NCBI GenBank assembly: GCA_037043455.1 | Contig: JAWPHD010001809.1 | Location: forward strand, 62,001 to 126,000 | Direction: 5' to 3' | DNA from: Cyrtodaria siliqua | Lineage: Eukaryota > Mollusca > Bivalvia > Adapedonta > Hiatellidae | DNA length: 64,000 bases | Part shown: in pieces, positions 1 through 11,738 of the stretch | Layout of the letters: each line of letters begins with the position of its first letter | Numbering within the stretch: position 1 is the first letter of the stretch | Made by a program: the position numbers and the translations under genes | The notes under the pieces: generated by a model | What the model was told of the DNA's origin: nothing | Seen by the model: only the letters and a program-made list of their open reading frames with translations | The model's database searches: none

Positions 1-610
1 ATGTTTATTTACAAAATGTGTGTCCTGTAAGAAATATACTGAGAAGGACTTTTCTTTTAAAAAATGGAAGACATCTTTACGTTTGTTTCTATCACCGAGG
101 CCTTGGACATTCATAGACATACATGTTACCTTTTCAGACATAATTTAAGAAGACTGTTCTTTTGCCCATTGCTTGCTGTCTGGTCGGACTACAAAATATT
201 ATGTGCAACACATTGATAGAGAAAATAAAACACAAAAACAATCTGAAAAATAATAAAACTTTGTTCCCTATGTCCCTGTCCCACTGAAGTATCAGAAAAA
301 ACAATGAAATAAATGCAAAAAGGAAAAATGATAAAGATCTATATACAATGAAAAAAGGGAGTTATCCATCAAACATCAGAAATCATCTTTTTTAATTTAA
401 ATACTTAAATCTACAATATGTACAAGTAAAAGAACAAAGGGACAATATACAGATTCTTAAATTCTCTCATTCTGGAAAAAATTAAATTAAGACTTATACA
501 GTTAGTTTTTTAGTACCTTTATCGTGTAATTATCAAAAGGATTGCTAGTATGACAACACTTAATCACTAGGTGACTCATGTATGTGTTTTAACAAGGTTG
601 CATTAATGCG
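1..610. other. AT-rich intergenic DNA, no gene seen
   Basis: No open frame with recognisable similarity, no tandem unit and no inverted repeat stand out. Short A and T runs are frequent. Confidence 0.6.
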
Positions 611-1045
611 ACATGAGACTCAATACATAGTAATACATATATATTTATGGTAAAACAATCAAAATATTTTTTATTTTTTTTTAGGTATCATTGTGATAGA
701 ACAGCTGTCATGAAACTGATGCCCTACATTTTAAATAGCAAACCACTCCTAATAGAAATTGTTATAACCACTTTTGGCACAAAGTCGAAAAACTTACTTC
801 ATCTTAAAATACAACTGTGTACTATCCACCAAGATATCTTTACCATTTAATTCATACATAACTGCATGCCTGTTAAAAAAAAATAATTTATACACCATCA
901 TGATTGACTAGAACTCATACAATATATCATATATCACAAACTTTTTTTTTTAATGGGTAACCGATATACACAGCATGCATACTAGTAATTTCATTGTTTG
1001 CATGCGTTCACTCACACATACATAAACAAATATTAACATATCCAC
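611..1045 (+). repeat. First copy of a ~440-bp direct duplication
   Basis: This stretch reappears at 1448-1910 in the same orientation with small indels. Shared landmarks in order are an ACTCA-GTACATAG start, TTTATGGTAAAACAATCA, a T-rich tract ending in AG, CCACTTTTGGCACAAAG, ACTGTGTACTATCCA, and AACCGATATACACAGCATG near the end. The T-rich tract followed by AG resembles a splice acceptor, but neither copy keeps a convincing open frame after it, so I do not call an exon. Confidence 0.8.
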
Positions 1046-1447
1046 ATATATATGTGCATATACCCATATACACGTACATATACATGTACATGCATACAAT
1101 ACATACACAATGCATATATATATATACCTTATACATAACTACCTTTTTTTTCTATCAAACTTTTACATTCAAAATCGAACACAAAATTGTATGCATTGTA
1201 CATCCCATGCACACAGCTGCAACCATGTTTGCCAACAGAAGCAGTGTTAAAGGCAAAACACATCATGCTGGCATATTTAGTTATTTTATTCGATAGAAAA
1301 AAAGAAAAATAAAGGTCATAGGTGCTATATATATATAGCGGTATCAGTTGCACATTCATGTGCAAGCTTGTATGATTATGAGGAAAAGGTCAAGGTCGCT
1401 CACGGAGCCAGGCGCAACTTTCTTGTCAGTGCTCATTCCAAAAACTA
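1046..1447. other. TA/CA-rich spacer between the duplicated copies
   Basis: The first 90 bases are an irregular ACATATA/CATACA simple-sequence tract. The remainder is unremarkable AT-rich DNA without a supportable gene. Confidence 0.5.
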
Positions 1448-1910
1448 GACTCAGTACATAGCAATACATATGTATTTATGGTAAAACAATCAATATATTA
1501 TTTTCTTTTAGGTCTCATTATGATAGAACAAGTGACATGAAACTTATGCCCTACATTTTGGATAGCAAACCAATCTTAGTAGAAACTGTTATAACCACTT
1601 TTGGCACAAAGTGGATGCATTTATACTTTTTATCAAGGCTGTATTATTATGCCGAAAAACTTACTTTATCTCTAGTATAATACACCCAACTGTGTACTAT
1701 CCAACAAGATATCTTTTCCATTTCATTCACACAATACCGCATGCCTGTAAAAAAAAGTATGCACCATCATAATTAACTAGAACTCATATAATATTTATAA
1801 AGTTTTTTTTTTTTAAAAGATGGTAACCGATATACACAGCATGTTATCCGACCAGTAGTTTATTTGTTTGCATGCGTTCACTTACATACACAAATATTAA
1901 CATATCCACA
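1448..1910 (+). repeat. Second copy of the ~440-bp direct duplication
   Basis: Partner of 611-1045. It carries an extra ~35 bp after GGCACAAAGT that the first copy lacks, and single-base differences throughout, so the duplication is not recent. Confidence 0.8.
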
Positions 1911-2039
1911 TAAAATTATATAAGTAATTACCCATACTTGGCCGGGGATGTTCTCAGAGCAACATCTTATCTCAACCTATTCGTTTTTCTATACCTTGTA
2001 GGCGAATGAGGACGTTCGTAGCATTTGTATAACTAAAAC

Positions 2040-2490
2040 GCTACTGCATTTGTTATTATCGTAACCCTGCTCTGCTTTTAAAATTTAAGAACTCTTCTGC
2101 GACAAGGACTATCACAACCTTACTTCTATGGCAGCGTGATTTACAAACTTCGTAAGGTCATTGGTCATGATCACTTTCGTGCAATTTTTATTAAAAATTG
2201 TTAAAACGTTTATCAACGTTTATCAACAAATGCTAAGACGCTATCATTTTGCAACGTACTGCATGTTTAGTGGTTTACCCATATACAGTTCGCCACTATA
2301 ATTTCCTCTTCGATTGTGCGATGACTGGACAAATTGTGCTGAATTATGCTGAAGCCTACCTAACTCCCGAGAAGACGGAGACGTTTTATTGTTTGCCATC
2401 AGTCTTGGCTTGTCATGTCATTATTTTCTTGTTGCTCTGGCTTCTGTGAAGTCATTGAGTAATTGATTTGTGGCTTTCTAGGATTTTTCA
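2040..2490 (+). repeat. Left flank of the 44-bp array, shared with 39.37-39.88 kb
   Basis: Blocks matching 39386-39885 occur in the same order: AAGAACTCTTCT-GCGA-AAGGACTATC, a TTTACCCAT-TACA block, TTGATTGTGCGA-like sequence, then GTCA-TGAGTA just before ATACATGATCATC, where each array begins. The spacing is similar in both places. It is noncoding as far as I can see, and is probably the body of a dispersed element whose inner minisatellite expanded. Confidence 0.65.
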
Positions 2491-5410
2491 TATTTATTTA
2501 TACATGATCATCTTTGTGTCATAGTTGTATTGCCTATTCATTTATACATGATCATCTTTGTGTCATAGTTGTATTGCCTATTCATTTATACATGATCATC
2601 TTTGTGTCGTAGTTGTATTGCCTATTCATTTATACATGATCATCTTTGTGTCGTAGTTGTATTGCCTATTCATTTATACATGATCATCTTTGTGTCGTAG
2701 TTGTATTGCCTATTCATTTATACATGATCATCTTTGTGTCATAGTTGTATTGCCTATTCATTTATACATGATCATCTTTGTGTCGTAGTTGTATTGCCTA
2801 TTCATTTATACATGATCATCTTTGTGTCATAGTTGTATTGCCTATTCATTTATACATGATCATCTTTGTGTCGTAGTTGTATTGCCTATTCATTTATACA
2901 TGATCATCCCTGTGTCGTAGTTGTATTGCATATTCATTTATACATGATCTTTCTGTCATAGTTGTATTGCCTATTCATTTATACATGATCATCTTTGTGT
3001 CATAGTTGTATTGCCTATTCATTTATACATGATCATTTTTGTGTCATAGTTGTATTGCCTATTCATTTATTGTGTCATAGTTGTATTGCCTATTCATTTA
3101 TACATGATCATCTTTGTGTCATATTTGTATTGCCTATTCATTTATACATGATCATCTTTGTGTCATAGTTGTATTGCCTATTCATTTATACATGATCATC
3201 TTTGTGTCATAGTTGTATTGCCTATTCATTTATACATGATCATCTTTGTGTCATATTTGTATTGCCTATTCATTTATACATGATCATCTTTGTGTCATAG
3301 TTGTATTGCCTATTCATTTATACATGATCATCTTTGTGTCATAGTTGTATTGCCTATTCATTTATACATGATCATCTTTGTGTCATAGTTGTATTGCCTA
3401 TTCATTTATACATGATCATCTTTGTGTCGTAGTTGTATTGCCTATTCATTTATACATGATCATCTTTGTGTCATAGTTGTATTGCCTATTCATTTATACA
3501 TGATCATCTTTGTGTCGTAGTTGTATTGCCTATTCATTTATACATGATCATCTTTGTGTCATAGTTGTATTGCCTATTCATTTATACATGATCATCCCTG
3601 TGTCGTAGTTGTATTGCATATTCATTTATACATGATCATCCCTGTGTCGTAGTTGTATTGCATATTCATTTATACATGATCTTTCTGTCATAGTTGTATT
3701 GCCTATTCATTTATACATGATCATCTTTGTGTCATAGTTGTATTGCCTATTCATTTATACATGATCATTTTTGTGTCATAGTTGTATTGCCTATTCATTT
3801 ATTGTGTCATAGTTGTATTGCCTATTCATTTATACATGATCATCTTTGTGTCGTAGTTGTATTGCCTATTCATTTATACATGTTCATCTTTGTGTCATAG
3901 TTGTATTGCCTATTCATTTATACATGATCATCTTTGTGTCGTAGTTGTATTGCCTATTCATTTATACATGATCATCTTTGTGTCGTAGTTGTATTGCCTA
4001 TTCATTTATACATGATCATCTTTGTGTCGTAGTTGTATTGCCTATTCATTTATACATGATCATCTTTGTGTCGTAGTTGTATTGCCTATTCATTTATACA
4101 TGATCATCTTTGTGTCATAGTTGTATTGCCTATTCATTTATACATGATCATCTTTGTGTCGTAGTTGTATTGCCTATTCATTTATACATGATCATCTTTG
4201 TGTCGTAGTTGTATTGCCTATTCATTTATACATGATCATCTTTGTGTCGTAGTTGTATTGCCTATTCATGTATACATGATCATCTTTGTGTCGTAGTTGT
4301 ATTGCCTATTCATTTATACATGATCATCTTTGTGTCATAGTTGTATTGCCTATTCATTTATACATGTTCATCTTTGTGTCATAGTTGTATTGCCTATTCA
4401 TTTATACATGATCATCTTTGTGTCATAGTTGTATTGCCTATTCATTTATACATGATCATCTTTGTGTCGTAGTTGTATTGCCTATTCATTTATACATGAT
4501 CATCTTTGTGTCGTAGTTGTATTGCCTATTCATTTATACATGATCATCTTTGTGTCGTAGTTGTATTGCCTATTCATTTATACATGATCATCTTTGTGTC
4601 GTAGTTGTATTGCCTATTCATTTATACATGATCATCTTTGTGTCATATTTGTATTGCCTATTCATTTATACATGATCATCTTTGTGTCATAGTTGTATTG
4701 CCTATTCATGTATACATGATCATCTTTGTGTCGTAGTTGTATTGCCTATTCATTTATACATGATCATCTTTGTGTCGTAGTTGTATTGCCTATTCATTTA
4801 TACATGATCATCTTTGTGTCATATTTGTATTGCCTATTCATTTATACATGATCATCTTTGTGTCATAGTTATATTGCCTATTCATGTATACATGATCATC
4901 TTTGTGTCGTAGTTGTATTGCCTATTCATTTATACATGATCATCTTTGTGTCGTAGTTGTATTGCCTATTCATTTATACATGATCATCTTTGTGTCGTAG
5001 TTGTATTGCCTATTCATTTATACATGATCATCTTTGTGTCGTAGTTGTATTGCCTATTCATTTATACATGATCATCTTTGTGTCGTAGTTGTATTGCCTA
5101 TTCATGTATACATGATCATCTTTGTGTCGTAGTTGTATTGCCTATTCATTTATACATGATCATCTTTGTGGCATAGTTGTATTGCCTATTCATTTATACA
5201 TGTTCATCTTTGTGGCATAGTTGTATTGCCTATTCATTTATACATGATCATCTTTGTGTCGTAGTTGTATTGCCTATTCATTTAACATGATCATCTTTGT
5301 GTCGTAGTTGTATTCCCTATTCATTTATACATGATCATCTTTGTTCATAGTTGTATTGCCTATTCATTTATACATGATCATCTTTGTTCATAGTTGTGTT
5401 GCCTATTCAT
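2491..5410. repeat. Minisatellite, 44-bp unit, about 66 copies
   Basis: The unit runs ATTTATACATGATCATCTTT then GTGTCATAGTTGTATTGCCT then ATTC. The main variant alternates CATAG and CGTAG. Rarer variants (CATCCCTG, GATCTTTCTGTC, and a shortened ATTTATTGTGTC unit) occur in the same order near 2907-3075 and again near 3594-3810, which shows a duplication of a block of about 730 bp inside the array. No unit-length open frame is maintained. Confidence 0.97.
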
Positions 5411-5930
5411 TCTGTCTGGTTTGTTCGAGGATATAGCCTTGGCTTCATACATTCAATGATGTTTGTATAAACTCTAAAAGTATATTGAACTAAACTCTAA
5501 AAGTAATCCCATCGACACGTATATTGAAGTTAGATGTTACTACCTCCTAATAGCTGCGAAGAATCAATAACATACTACGATGTCTAGACATGTTCAACCT
5601 GATCACGTGTTTACAGGTAATATAACCCTGGCCACGTATTTAAGTATTTGTCTGGCTCTGTAGAGCCTTAAAGTAAAACTCATTCGCAACATCTCGTTTA
5701 TTTGTCTGCTTAAACTCATTCACAACGTCTCGTTCACTACTTCGCAGCATGAGTCCGAAGAATGACGGGATTGACCGACTTTTCACGATTGCCTTCATTG
5801 GTTATAACACAGACATATTAATAAATTGTTATTTATAGGTCTGTAACCGCTGTTATCAGAGATATTACCAGTTTTCGCTTTTTCTTTTTAACCGAGATAC
5901 AAACTACTGTAAAACATGATCGGAAATATA
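5411..5930. other. Unassigned DNA right of the 44-bp array
   Basis: No gene is visible. Two related phrases, CTCATTCGCAACATCTCGTT and CTCATTCACAACGTCTCGTT, lie near 5681 and 5713. A phrase around 5757-5800 (CCGAAGAATGACGGGA then TTTTCACGATTG) recurs at 8574-8612, so part of this stretch is a dispersed repeat. Confidence 0.5.
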
Positions 5931-5936
5931 TAAAAG

Positions 5937-6180
5937 GGACACACGGCAATCTTGATTTTTTTTATAAAACTCGCGGCGTCCCATTAGTCTTTCTACATAA
6001 CTTGCATATTTTCATTATTAATATTAATTATAAGAACAGTTCAAAGAATTATTTTTGGACATTGCTAACTGTTGGTTATATTGCACTGGCTATCTTTCAT
6101 TGGATTATATACTGAACCAAACAACTAACGCACCAGTAGCTAATACCTTTAATATCTCAATAATAACATTCAATAAATCA
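5937..6180 (+). mobile_element. Fragment of the AGGGAC MITE family
   Basis: It begins AGGGACACACGGCAATCTTG and continues with CTCGCGGCGTCCCATTAG and TCTACATAACTTGCAT. The complete element at 7724-8031 carries the same core on its left and the ACACGCGACAATCTTGA end on its right. The far end near 6110-6165 (TACTGAACCAAACAACTAAC) reappears in reverse orientation at 7392-7442, on the other side of the 6.25-7.35 kb repeat. Confidence 0.6.
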
Positions 6181-6249
6181 AAACAAATTTCATTCTGAAC
6201 GAGACAAATATCTTGTCAATAACGACTGTAAATTATCACTGTAAGTGAC

Positions 6250-7350
6250 AAATGCCCCCGAAGTCACTTTTGACCTCTAAGTATGACCTTGACCTTGGAG
6301 CCACGGACCTGTATTTTGTGCGCGACACGTCGTTTGGTTGTGGTGAGCATTTGTGCCAAGTTGTTTGAAAACCCTTCCAGGCATGCAAAAGTTATTGACC
6401 GGACACAATTTGACCTTTGACCTCTAAGTGTGACCTTGACCTTGGGGCCACAGACCTGGATTTTGCGCGCGACCACTTGTGCCAAGTTAGTTAAAAATCC
6501 CTGCAAGGGTTGTGACGTTACGGGCCGGACACGAAATTGCGTACCTGTTTTTGACCTATGTGTATATAGGGAATAAGCGTTGGCAATGCATTTTTTTCAG
6601 AAACCGCCAGACCAACTTTACTTTACAGAAGAAAAACAAATGTCAATGTTCTTTCAAAATGACGACGGATACTAAACTTAGCCATAACTTTAACAAGTCT
6701 TCTTCGCAGAAAACGCACCATATGTTTTGACAATTAATTTTATCTATACTGGTCGAAGGACAACAGAGATTACGGGATGGCGAGTTGTCTGTCGTCCGTC
6801 CGTCGTTAACGTTTGTTTCAAACAACATTTCCTCTAAAACTGCTCAGTAGAATTTGAACTTCGCAGGAAACATCATCGTGTGATCCTCTCTGTTTTTTTA
6901 CAAATCGTTCCAATCCGACAACAACTATGGCCACCGCTACTAAAACTAGAAAACTATTTAAATGACTTCTTCTCATGAGCCAATGACCCAGTTCTTTTGA
7001 GGTACGGACCTGGGTTTTGCGCGCGACACATCGTCTTGTTATGTTGATCACCTGTGCCAAGTTATTTATAAATCCCTGCAGGAGATGTGACGTTACTGTC
7101 CGGACACGGAATTGCGTACCTGTTTTTGACCTATGAACTTCAAGTGTGACCTTGACATTTTAGGTACGGACCTGGGTTTTGCACGCGACACATCTTCTTG
7201 TTATGGTGATCACTTGTGCCAAGTTAATAAAAAATCCATGCAGGGGTTTTGAAGGTACAGTCCGGACACGAACTGCGGAATGACGGACGGACGGACGGAC
7301 GGACGGACGGTGCGATTACTATATGCCCCCGAAACTTTTTCGCGGGCATA
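6250..7350 (+). repeat. Dispersed bivalve-type repeat with TGACCTTGACC units and a GGAC run
   Basis: The segment opens with ATGCCCCCGAAGTCA and closes with TATGCCCCCGAAACTTTTTCGCGGGCATA, whose ends form a hairpin. Inside are about four diverged units of roughly 150 bp, each with TGACCTTGACCTT-like sequence, GGACCTGG-TTTTGCGCGCGA and TGTGCCAAGTTA. A middle block at 6585-6990 is of different character and includes GTCCGTCCGTCGTTAAC. Before the right end are seven tandem GGAC units at 7285-7312. Short open frames here are by-products of the repeat. I recognise this type from bivalve genomes, but its transposition class is unclear to me. Confidence 0.7.
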
Positions 7351-7439
7351 AAAATCATTCAAATCAGCTGTCTCCAACGGTACCGGTCGGCATATATTAA
7401 AGGTATTGTCTACTGGTGCGTTAGCTGTTTGGTTCAGTA

Positions 7440-7700
7440 TAGATATCCATTATTCGAATATATTATATCATTAGTTAAATTAAAGATATCTTAAAATAGA
7501 ATGTAAGATATCAATAATTTTCTGGAATTCTGGATATCAATGCTTCATTTAAAGATATATACATCGATTTATTTCTATATATTTCATTTTTAAATAATAT
7601 ATATCCATATTTCTTTATTTATGGATATCCATAATTCATTAATGGATATCCAAAAATTGTTAATAAATGATGAAACAGTGCCACATATGCCACATATGAA
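7440..7700. repeat. AT-rich tract with scattered GATATCC/GGATATC palindromes
   Basis: Many short palindromes of the GATATC type (GGATATCC, AGATATCTT, GGATATCAAT) occur in AT-rich sequence. A similar GAGATAT-rich tract lies at 27490-27700. It is noncoding. Confidence 0.55.
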
Positions 7701-7723
7701 CCACCACCAAACCAAAACATTAA

Positions 7724-8031
7724 AGGGACGTATGTTAGTTTTGTAAATCTCGCGGCGTCCCATTAGTTTTTCTACATAACTTGCATTTTTGCAATCATTG
7801 ATAATAATTATTAGAATTGTTTAAGGTAAATTATTCTTGCATGATACTATTTACTGATTAAATTGCACCAATAATATATTTTAAACCTGTTGTAGAATAA
7901 CGATGACAACTTGAAAACTTTTAATTTTACCTAATCATGCAAACAGGTTTAAAGTCAAAATGATACTGGATTAAAAAATCGAGGTGATAATTTTAGTAGT
8001 TGTTAAAACTTCAAGATTGTCGCGTGTCCCT
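7724..8031 (+). mobile_element. Complete TTAA-flanked MITE (AGGGAC family), 308 bp
   Basis: The element is bounded by TTAA at 7720-7723 and 8032-8035. It starts AGGGACGTATG and ends CGCGTGTCCCT, giving short terminal inverted repeats of AGGGAC. A TTAA duplication is the hallmark of piggyBac and Kolobok superfamilies; with no transposase present this is a non-autonomous copy. Relatives are at 5937-6180 and 32108-32245. Confidence 0.75.
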
Positions 8032-9224
8032 TTAACGTATCATCGTAAATCAAACATTAGTTAACGTAGTACAGTCATTCGCAACATCTCGTACACTTCT
8101 TCGAAGAAGAACTCGAATGTAGACTGCTCCACAGCGTTCAAAAATAAACGCTTGTTAGAGTGAAACGGGAAATGCGCAGTGAAGCAGTCTAAGCTCTAAT
8201 GTATATGGAAGGTCACCATATTGGTTACGTCATACTACATAACGCACCTCAGATTTACGCCAAAACGAATTTTTCAATCAAAACCAAAGTTATCTTCAAC
8301 GTTTTGCAATGTCAAGTTTTGCAATGTCATTTAGACGATTGCTCCATCATTCTATAGTTAATTTACATGAAAGAAATGATAAAACCTGCATCTGTATTGT
8401 AAATAACAAACACGCAACGCAAATCAAACATCAACACGTGTGGGAACCGGTCATATTGTTTATATAGTAACAGCTAAGCAACAGTGTACTATTTTCTGTG
8501 CCGTTGCCTACCGTCTAAGAAAATGTCAAGATTTTGAACATACCGAAGCATCGATATACATACGAGGCGTGATCCCGAAGAATGACGGGACTGGCCGAGT
8601 TTTCACGATTGGGAGTGCAGTGCCAGATGACCGAGTGCACCTTTAGACATGTTAATTGTTTTCGTTAGACTTGCGAACTAAATATTCCAGACTGACGACA
8701 AGTCAATCTGTACCGTCAGTAACCACAAATTCTAGCCTCAGTCACTAAGCACGCTTCTGATTTGCTAACAAATTCAAGTCTAACGCATGATTAGGGCATG
8801 ACATAGTGTACCGACACACACCACAAGAGTTAGACTGGCATTATGGCATTAGTCCTTAATATTATAACATTTTAACTATAACCTATCATTATAGAATTTC
8901 CTTAGCACTGAAAGAGGCAAAATATCTCCACTTATAACTTGTATAGTCTTATCTCAACATTAAGTAAATTCAGCCATGGAGAGAAACAGAGCTTGAAATA
9001 AAATAATTGTTATGCACAGTATAATTTAATTTTTTAATTTGTCTAAATTTATTATTTCTAGTCTAATTTATAGACTGATACCAGTCTACACAAGTGCGTG
9101 TGTTACTGTATGCTACTAAGAGTAATTCACGCAGGCACACACGAACGCACGCAGGCACACTGACGCACACACACATACATATAAATACTATACTATATAT
9201 CTATAACGTCTCTGACTTGAAATC
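8032..9224. other. Unassigned DNA, no gene seen
   Basis: Apart from the 40-bp phrase at 8574-8612 shared with 5757-5800, and an irregular CA/CGCA tract at 9130-9180, nothing is recognisable. Open frames are short and have no domain signature. Confidence 0.5.
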
Positions 9225-9442
9225 ACGTGCCTCTCACCGCTGTGGGGTCTAGGAATCTTTATGCCAGGAAGCTATCCAGCTGGCTTGCGGCTTGCGGAAC
9301 TTCTGTTCTACCCAGGTACCCGCCCGTTCAAGAAAATTGCCCAGAGGGGCACCTGGGTCTTTCTCCACCAGTGGAAGCTGGAATGTCGCCATATGACCTT
9401 AGCTGTTGGTGCGACTATAAAATCCAGTTCAATTCAATTTAA
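9225..9442 (+). mobile_element. tRNA-related SINE copy, GTTGGTGCGAC tail
   Basis: It contains the head remnant GCCTCTCACCGCTGTGGGGT, a body with CCAGCTGGCTTGCGG and CACCAGTGGAAGCTGGAA, and the tail CCATATGACC...GTTGGTGCGACTATAAA followed by AATTCAATT. The head phrase CTCTCACCGCTG is shared with the SINEs at 20.999, 27.72 and 32.35 kb. This layout matches an abundant family I associate with bivalves. Not protein-coding despite two overlapping short open frames. Confidence 0.75.
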
Positions 9443-9608
9443 AGCTTGAGAGGCTCCACAGAGACACATTTATCTGAACCAGTCTAATTCCGGAATTAAT
9501 GCATGTCATATGGTGTTACAGTTAAGTATGGTGGATAATTTCTGCCATTTTCTGTCTTTTTGTCTTTTTGTTATTTCGCCGTGAAAAGACGCTGTCACAC
9601 GCTGTTGT

Positions 9609-10007
9609 GCCCCGTGAGGTTCCGGGGGCACCGTTTGGTTACGGAGCAAAGAATAGGGCCACTGCAGATCCTGTTGGAGAGGAAGACAGAGGGGTAGAAC
9701 CCTCCCCCAAATTCATGTTCATTTTATCATTTTTTGTTAATGCTCATTAAAGGTCTTCATCATGACCCTGCATTGTTTCAGGTTCATCTCGTTCACATCA
9801 CTAGAGCAGTGGCAGAACAATTATAACGTGGCTCCAGCGTAAATTGAGTGTCTACAATAGAATTTGCAGCAACTCTGCAGTTCAGGGTGAGAAGGTCTAG
9901 ACCCGTTCACATGTACATGGAGGATGAGCCTGTCATTTTCATTTCTGTTAGGCGCCATATAACCTTTCATGTGTTGGTGCGCCTTAAAACCCCAATTCAA
10001 TTCAATT
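9609..10007 (+). mobile_element. Retroposed SINE-like element with 13-bp target duplication
   Basis: The sequence CACACGCTGTTGT occurs at 9596-9608 and again at 10008-10020, exactly bounding a 399-bp insert. The 3' end reads GTTGGTGCGCCTTAAAACCC followed by AATTCAATTCAATTC, the same kind of tail as the SINE at 9225-9442. The 5' portion (GTGAGGTTCCGGGGGCACC and onward) differs from that SINE. The exact flanking duplication and the simple tail point to target-primed insertion by a LINE partner. Confidence 0.8.
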
Positions 10008-10411
10008 CACACGCTGTTGTAAAGTCACACCCTGGAGTTACGTAACTGGAGGGAAGCATTTTTTTAACTGCTACCCTCCAAATCGCATCATCTCGGAATC
10101 GATGCATTTCTAATGATAAAATCCGACGTCTCAGTGAACAATTTATTAAAATATCTATTAGGTTATTTATAATTTTAAAATGTTGATGTAATGTGCAATT
10201 CTTTATTTTAAAGATATAAATAATATTTGTTTTGATCATAACGTGTTATTTAAATCAAAACTGCTTAAAAAATAAATAAAAACATTCTCTTTTTTGGACC
10301 GTTTTTTACAGGTTTCATTTTCCAAAAATATATATCGGTATAATAAAATAAATATTGCATCACAATGAGTGTGACAGTGGATATTGTCAACCTGTCACCC
10401 TCACAGGGATG

Positions 10412-11155
10412 CAATATTGTCGTCTTTTCGTTATTTCGTGTAGCCTTTTGTCGTCTTTTCGCTTCTAATCTGTCGTTTTTCCGTACTGTTGTCTTTCCGT
10501 TCTGTCGTCCTTTCGTGCTGCATTTGTCGTCTTTTTGTTCTGTCGTCTGTCTCTTCGGTTGATATGCGCGTTTCGTTCATTGCGGCCAATTCACGGTGAC
10601 TACTAAAGACTTGAATTGTTTGGGATATGGATAAAAAAAAAAGGTATGTGCATTTACTTTATGTCCAGTCAATAATAAACGGAGAGTTTCTATTTTTTTA
10701 AATGTTTTTTTATAAGCACGGAATGGTTCGTTAATATGAATATTAAAACATAATAATATAAAAATAATATTTTGACTTTTTAATTTAGAAATAACTTTTC
10801 GGGACTTTTTTAAAATTGATGATCATATCTGGACCAGTCGTACTAATTATAATGTTTGGCGTAAACTTTATATTCTTATTATTTATATTGATATGTATCA
10901 ATGTATGACGGCTTAACGGACATACCTATGCATTTGTTTATATAAATATATAATAAAATGACTTTGTAATTAAATGATTTACATTCCGGGGCCGCTTAAA
11001 AACGGAGATGATTTTGGCTGCATGGCTCTTTAAATAGCGCTCATATTCTTCTATTAAAACAAATTACTACCAAAATAATGTTTTGACTTTTTAATTTAGC
11101 ACTAACCTTTCGGGACCGTTTGCTGAAACCATCATATCACAATGATTATACCTTA
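10412..11155 (+). repeat. Left arm of a ~750-bp inverted repeat pair
   Basis: This arm matches 16650-17405 in reverse orientation. Matching landmarks from the outside inward are CAATATTGTCGTCTTTTC, the GTCGTCTTTTCG-like tract to 10560, CATTGCGGCCAATTC, GTCCAGTCAATAATAAACGGA, TTACATTCCGGGGCC with GGAGATGATTTTGGCT, and TTCTTCTATTAAAACAAAT. It also holds an internal near-repeat (TTTGACTTTTTAATTTAG followed by CTTTTCGGGAC-like sequence at 10771 and 11083). The arms enclose about 5.5 kb. Confidence 0.75.
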
Positions 11156-11158
11156 CCG

Positions 11159-11337
11159 GAGTTTTACTCAGTCACGGTCCCCCGTTGGGCGCCGAATGTC
11201 ACATGGCTAGAAAAATGTCCAGCCAGACCGGGGCTCGAACCCGGGACCTTCGGACTACCGTTCCGATGCTCTAGCGACTGAGCTAGGCCGGACAATGCAA
11301 CATCATTTACCCGTTAGATATCTATGATCCATGACAT
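11159..11337 (-). mobile_element. tRNA-derived SINE-like repeat, copy 1
   Basis: Positions 11218-11292 fold, on the minus strand, as a tRNA-like cloverleaf. There is an acceptor stem TCCGGCC/GGCTGGA, a D-arm GCTCAGTCGCTAGAGC, a 5-bp anticodon stem TCGGA/TCCGA around a 7-nt loop with GGT at the anticodon position, and a T-arm CCGGG-TTCGAGC-CCCGG. Three extra bases between the T stem and the acceptor, and C instead of U before the anticodon, argue against a working tRNA. The tRNA-like part sits inside a longer repeated unit that recurs at 11407-11591. Confidence 0.75.
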
Positions 11338-11406
11338 ACTCCCCCTACAGATTGAAATTCGTCCTCGAATTTCCATGTGTACAGAGAATCATTTGCATGT
11401 TTCTCG

Positions 11407-11591
11407 GAGTTTACTCAGTCACGGTCCCCCGTTGGGCGCCGAATGTTACAGGGATAGGAAAATGTGCAGCCAGACCGGGGCTCGAACCCGGGACCTTCGG
11501 ACTACCGTTCCGATGCTCTAAAGACTGAGCTAACCGGCCGAACAATGCAACATCAATCTACCTGTTATATATCCATGAACCGTGACATACA
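11407..11591 (-). mobile_element. tRNA-derived SINE-like repeat, copy 2
   Basis: A direct repeat of 11159-11337, with the same CAGTCACGGTCCCCCGTT start, GGGCGCCGAATGT, tRNA-like core, and AACAATGCAACATCA tail. It differs by scattered substitutions and by a 2-bp change at the base of the acceptor stem. The copies sit about 248 bp apart. Confidence 0.75.
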
Positions 11592-11738
11592 CATATATTT
11601 GCCATACTTATACAACATCATAAAGCCTAAACGCTATTAAATATGAATTAATTTAAGATCCTCTATCTATATAATTCAATTCAGTTCAATTCAATTATTT
11701 ATTCAGCATAAACAACATATATTGTTCATTGCCTATAC

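Noticed and set aside
2491..5410. A CRISPR-like array
   Set aside because: There is no repeat-spacer structure: the whole 44-bp unit repeats, with no unique spacers, in a eukaryotic context.
11218..11292. A functional threonine tRNA gene
   Set aside because: It has three extra bases before the acceptor stem, C at position 33, a second copy nearby and a larger repeated unit around it; these point to a SINE.
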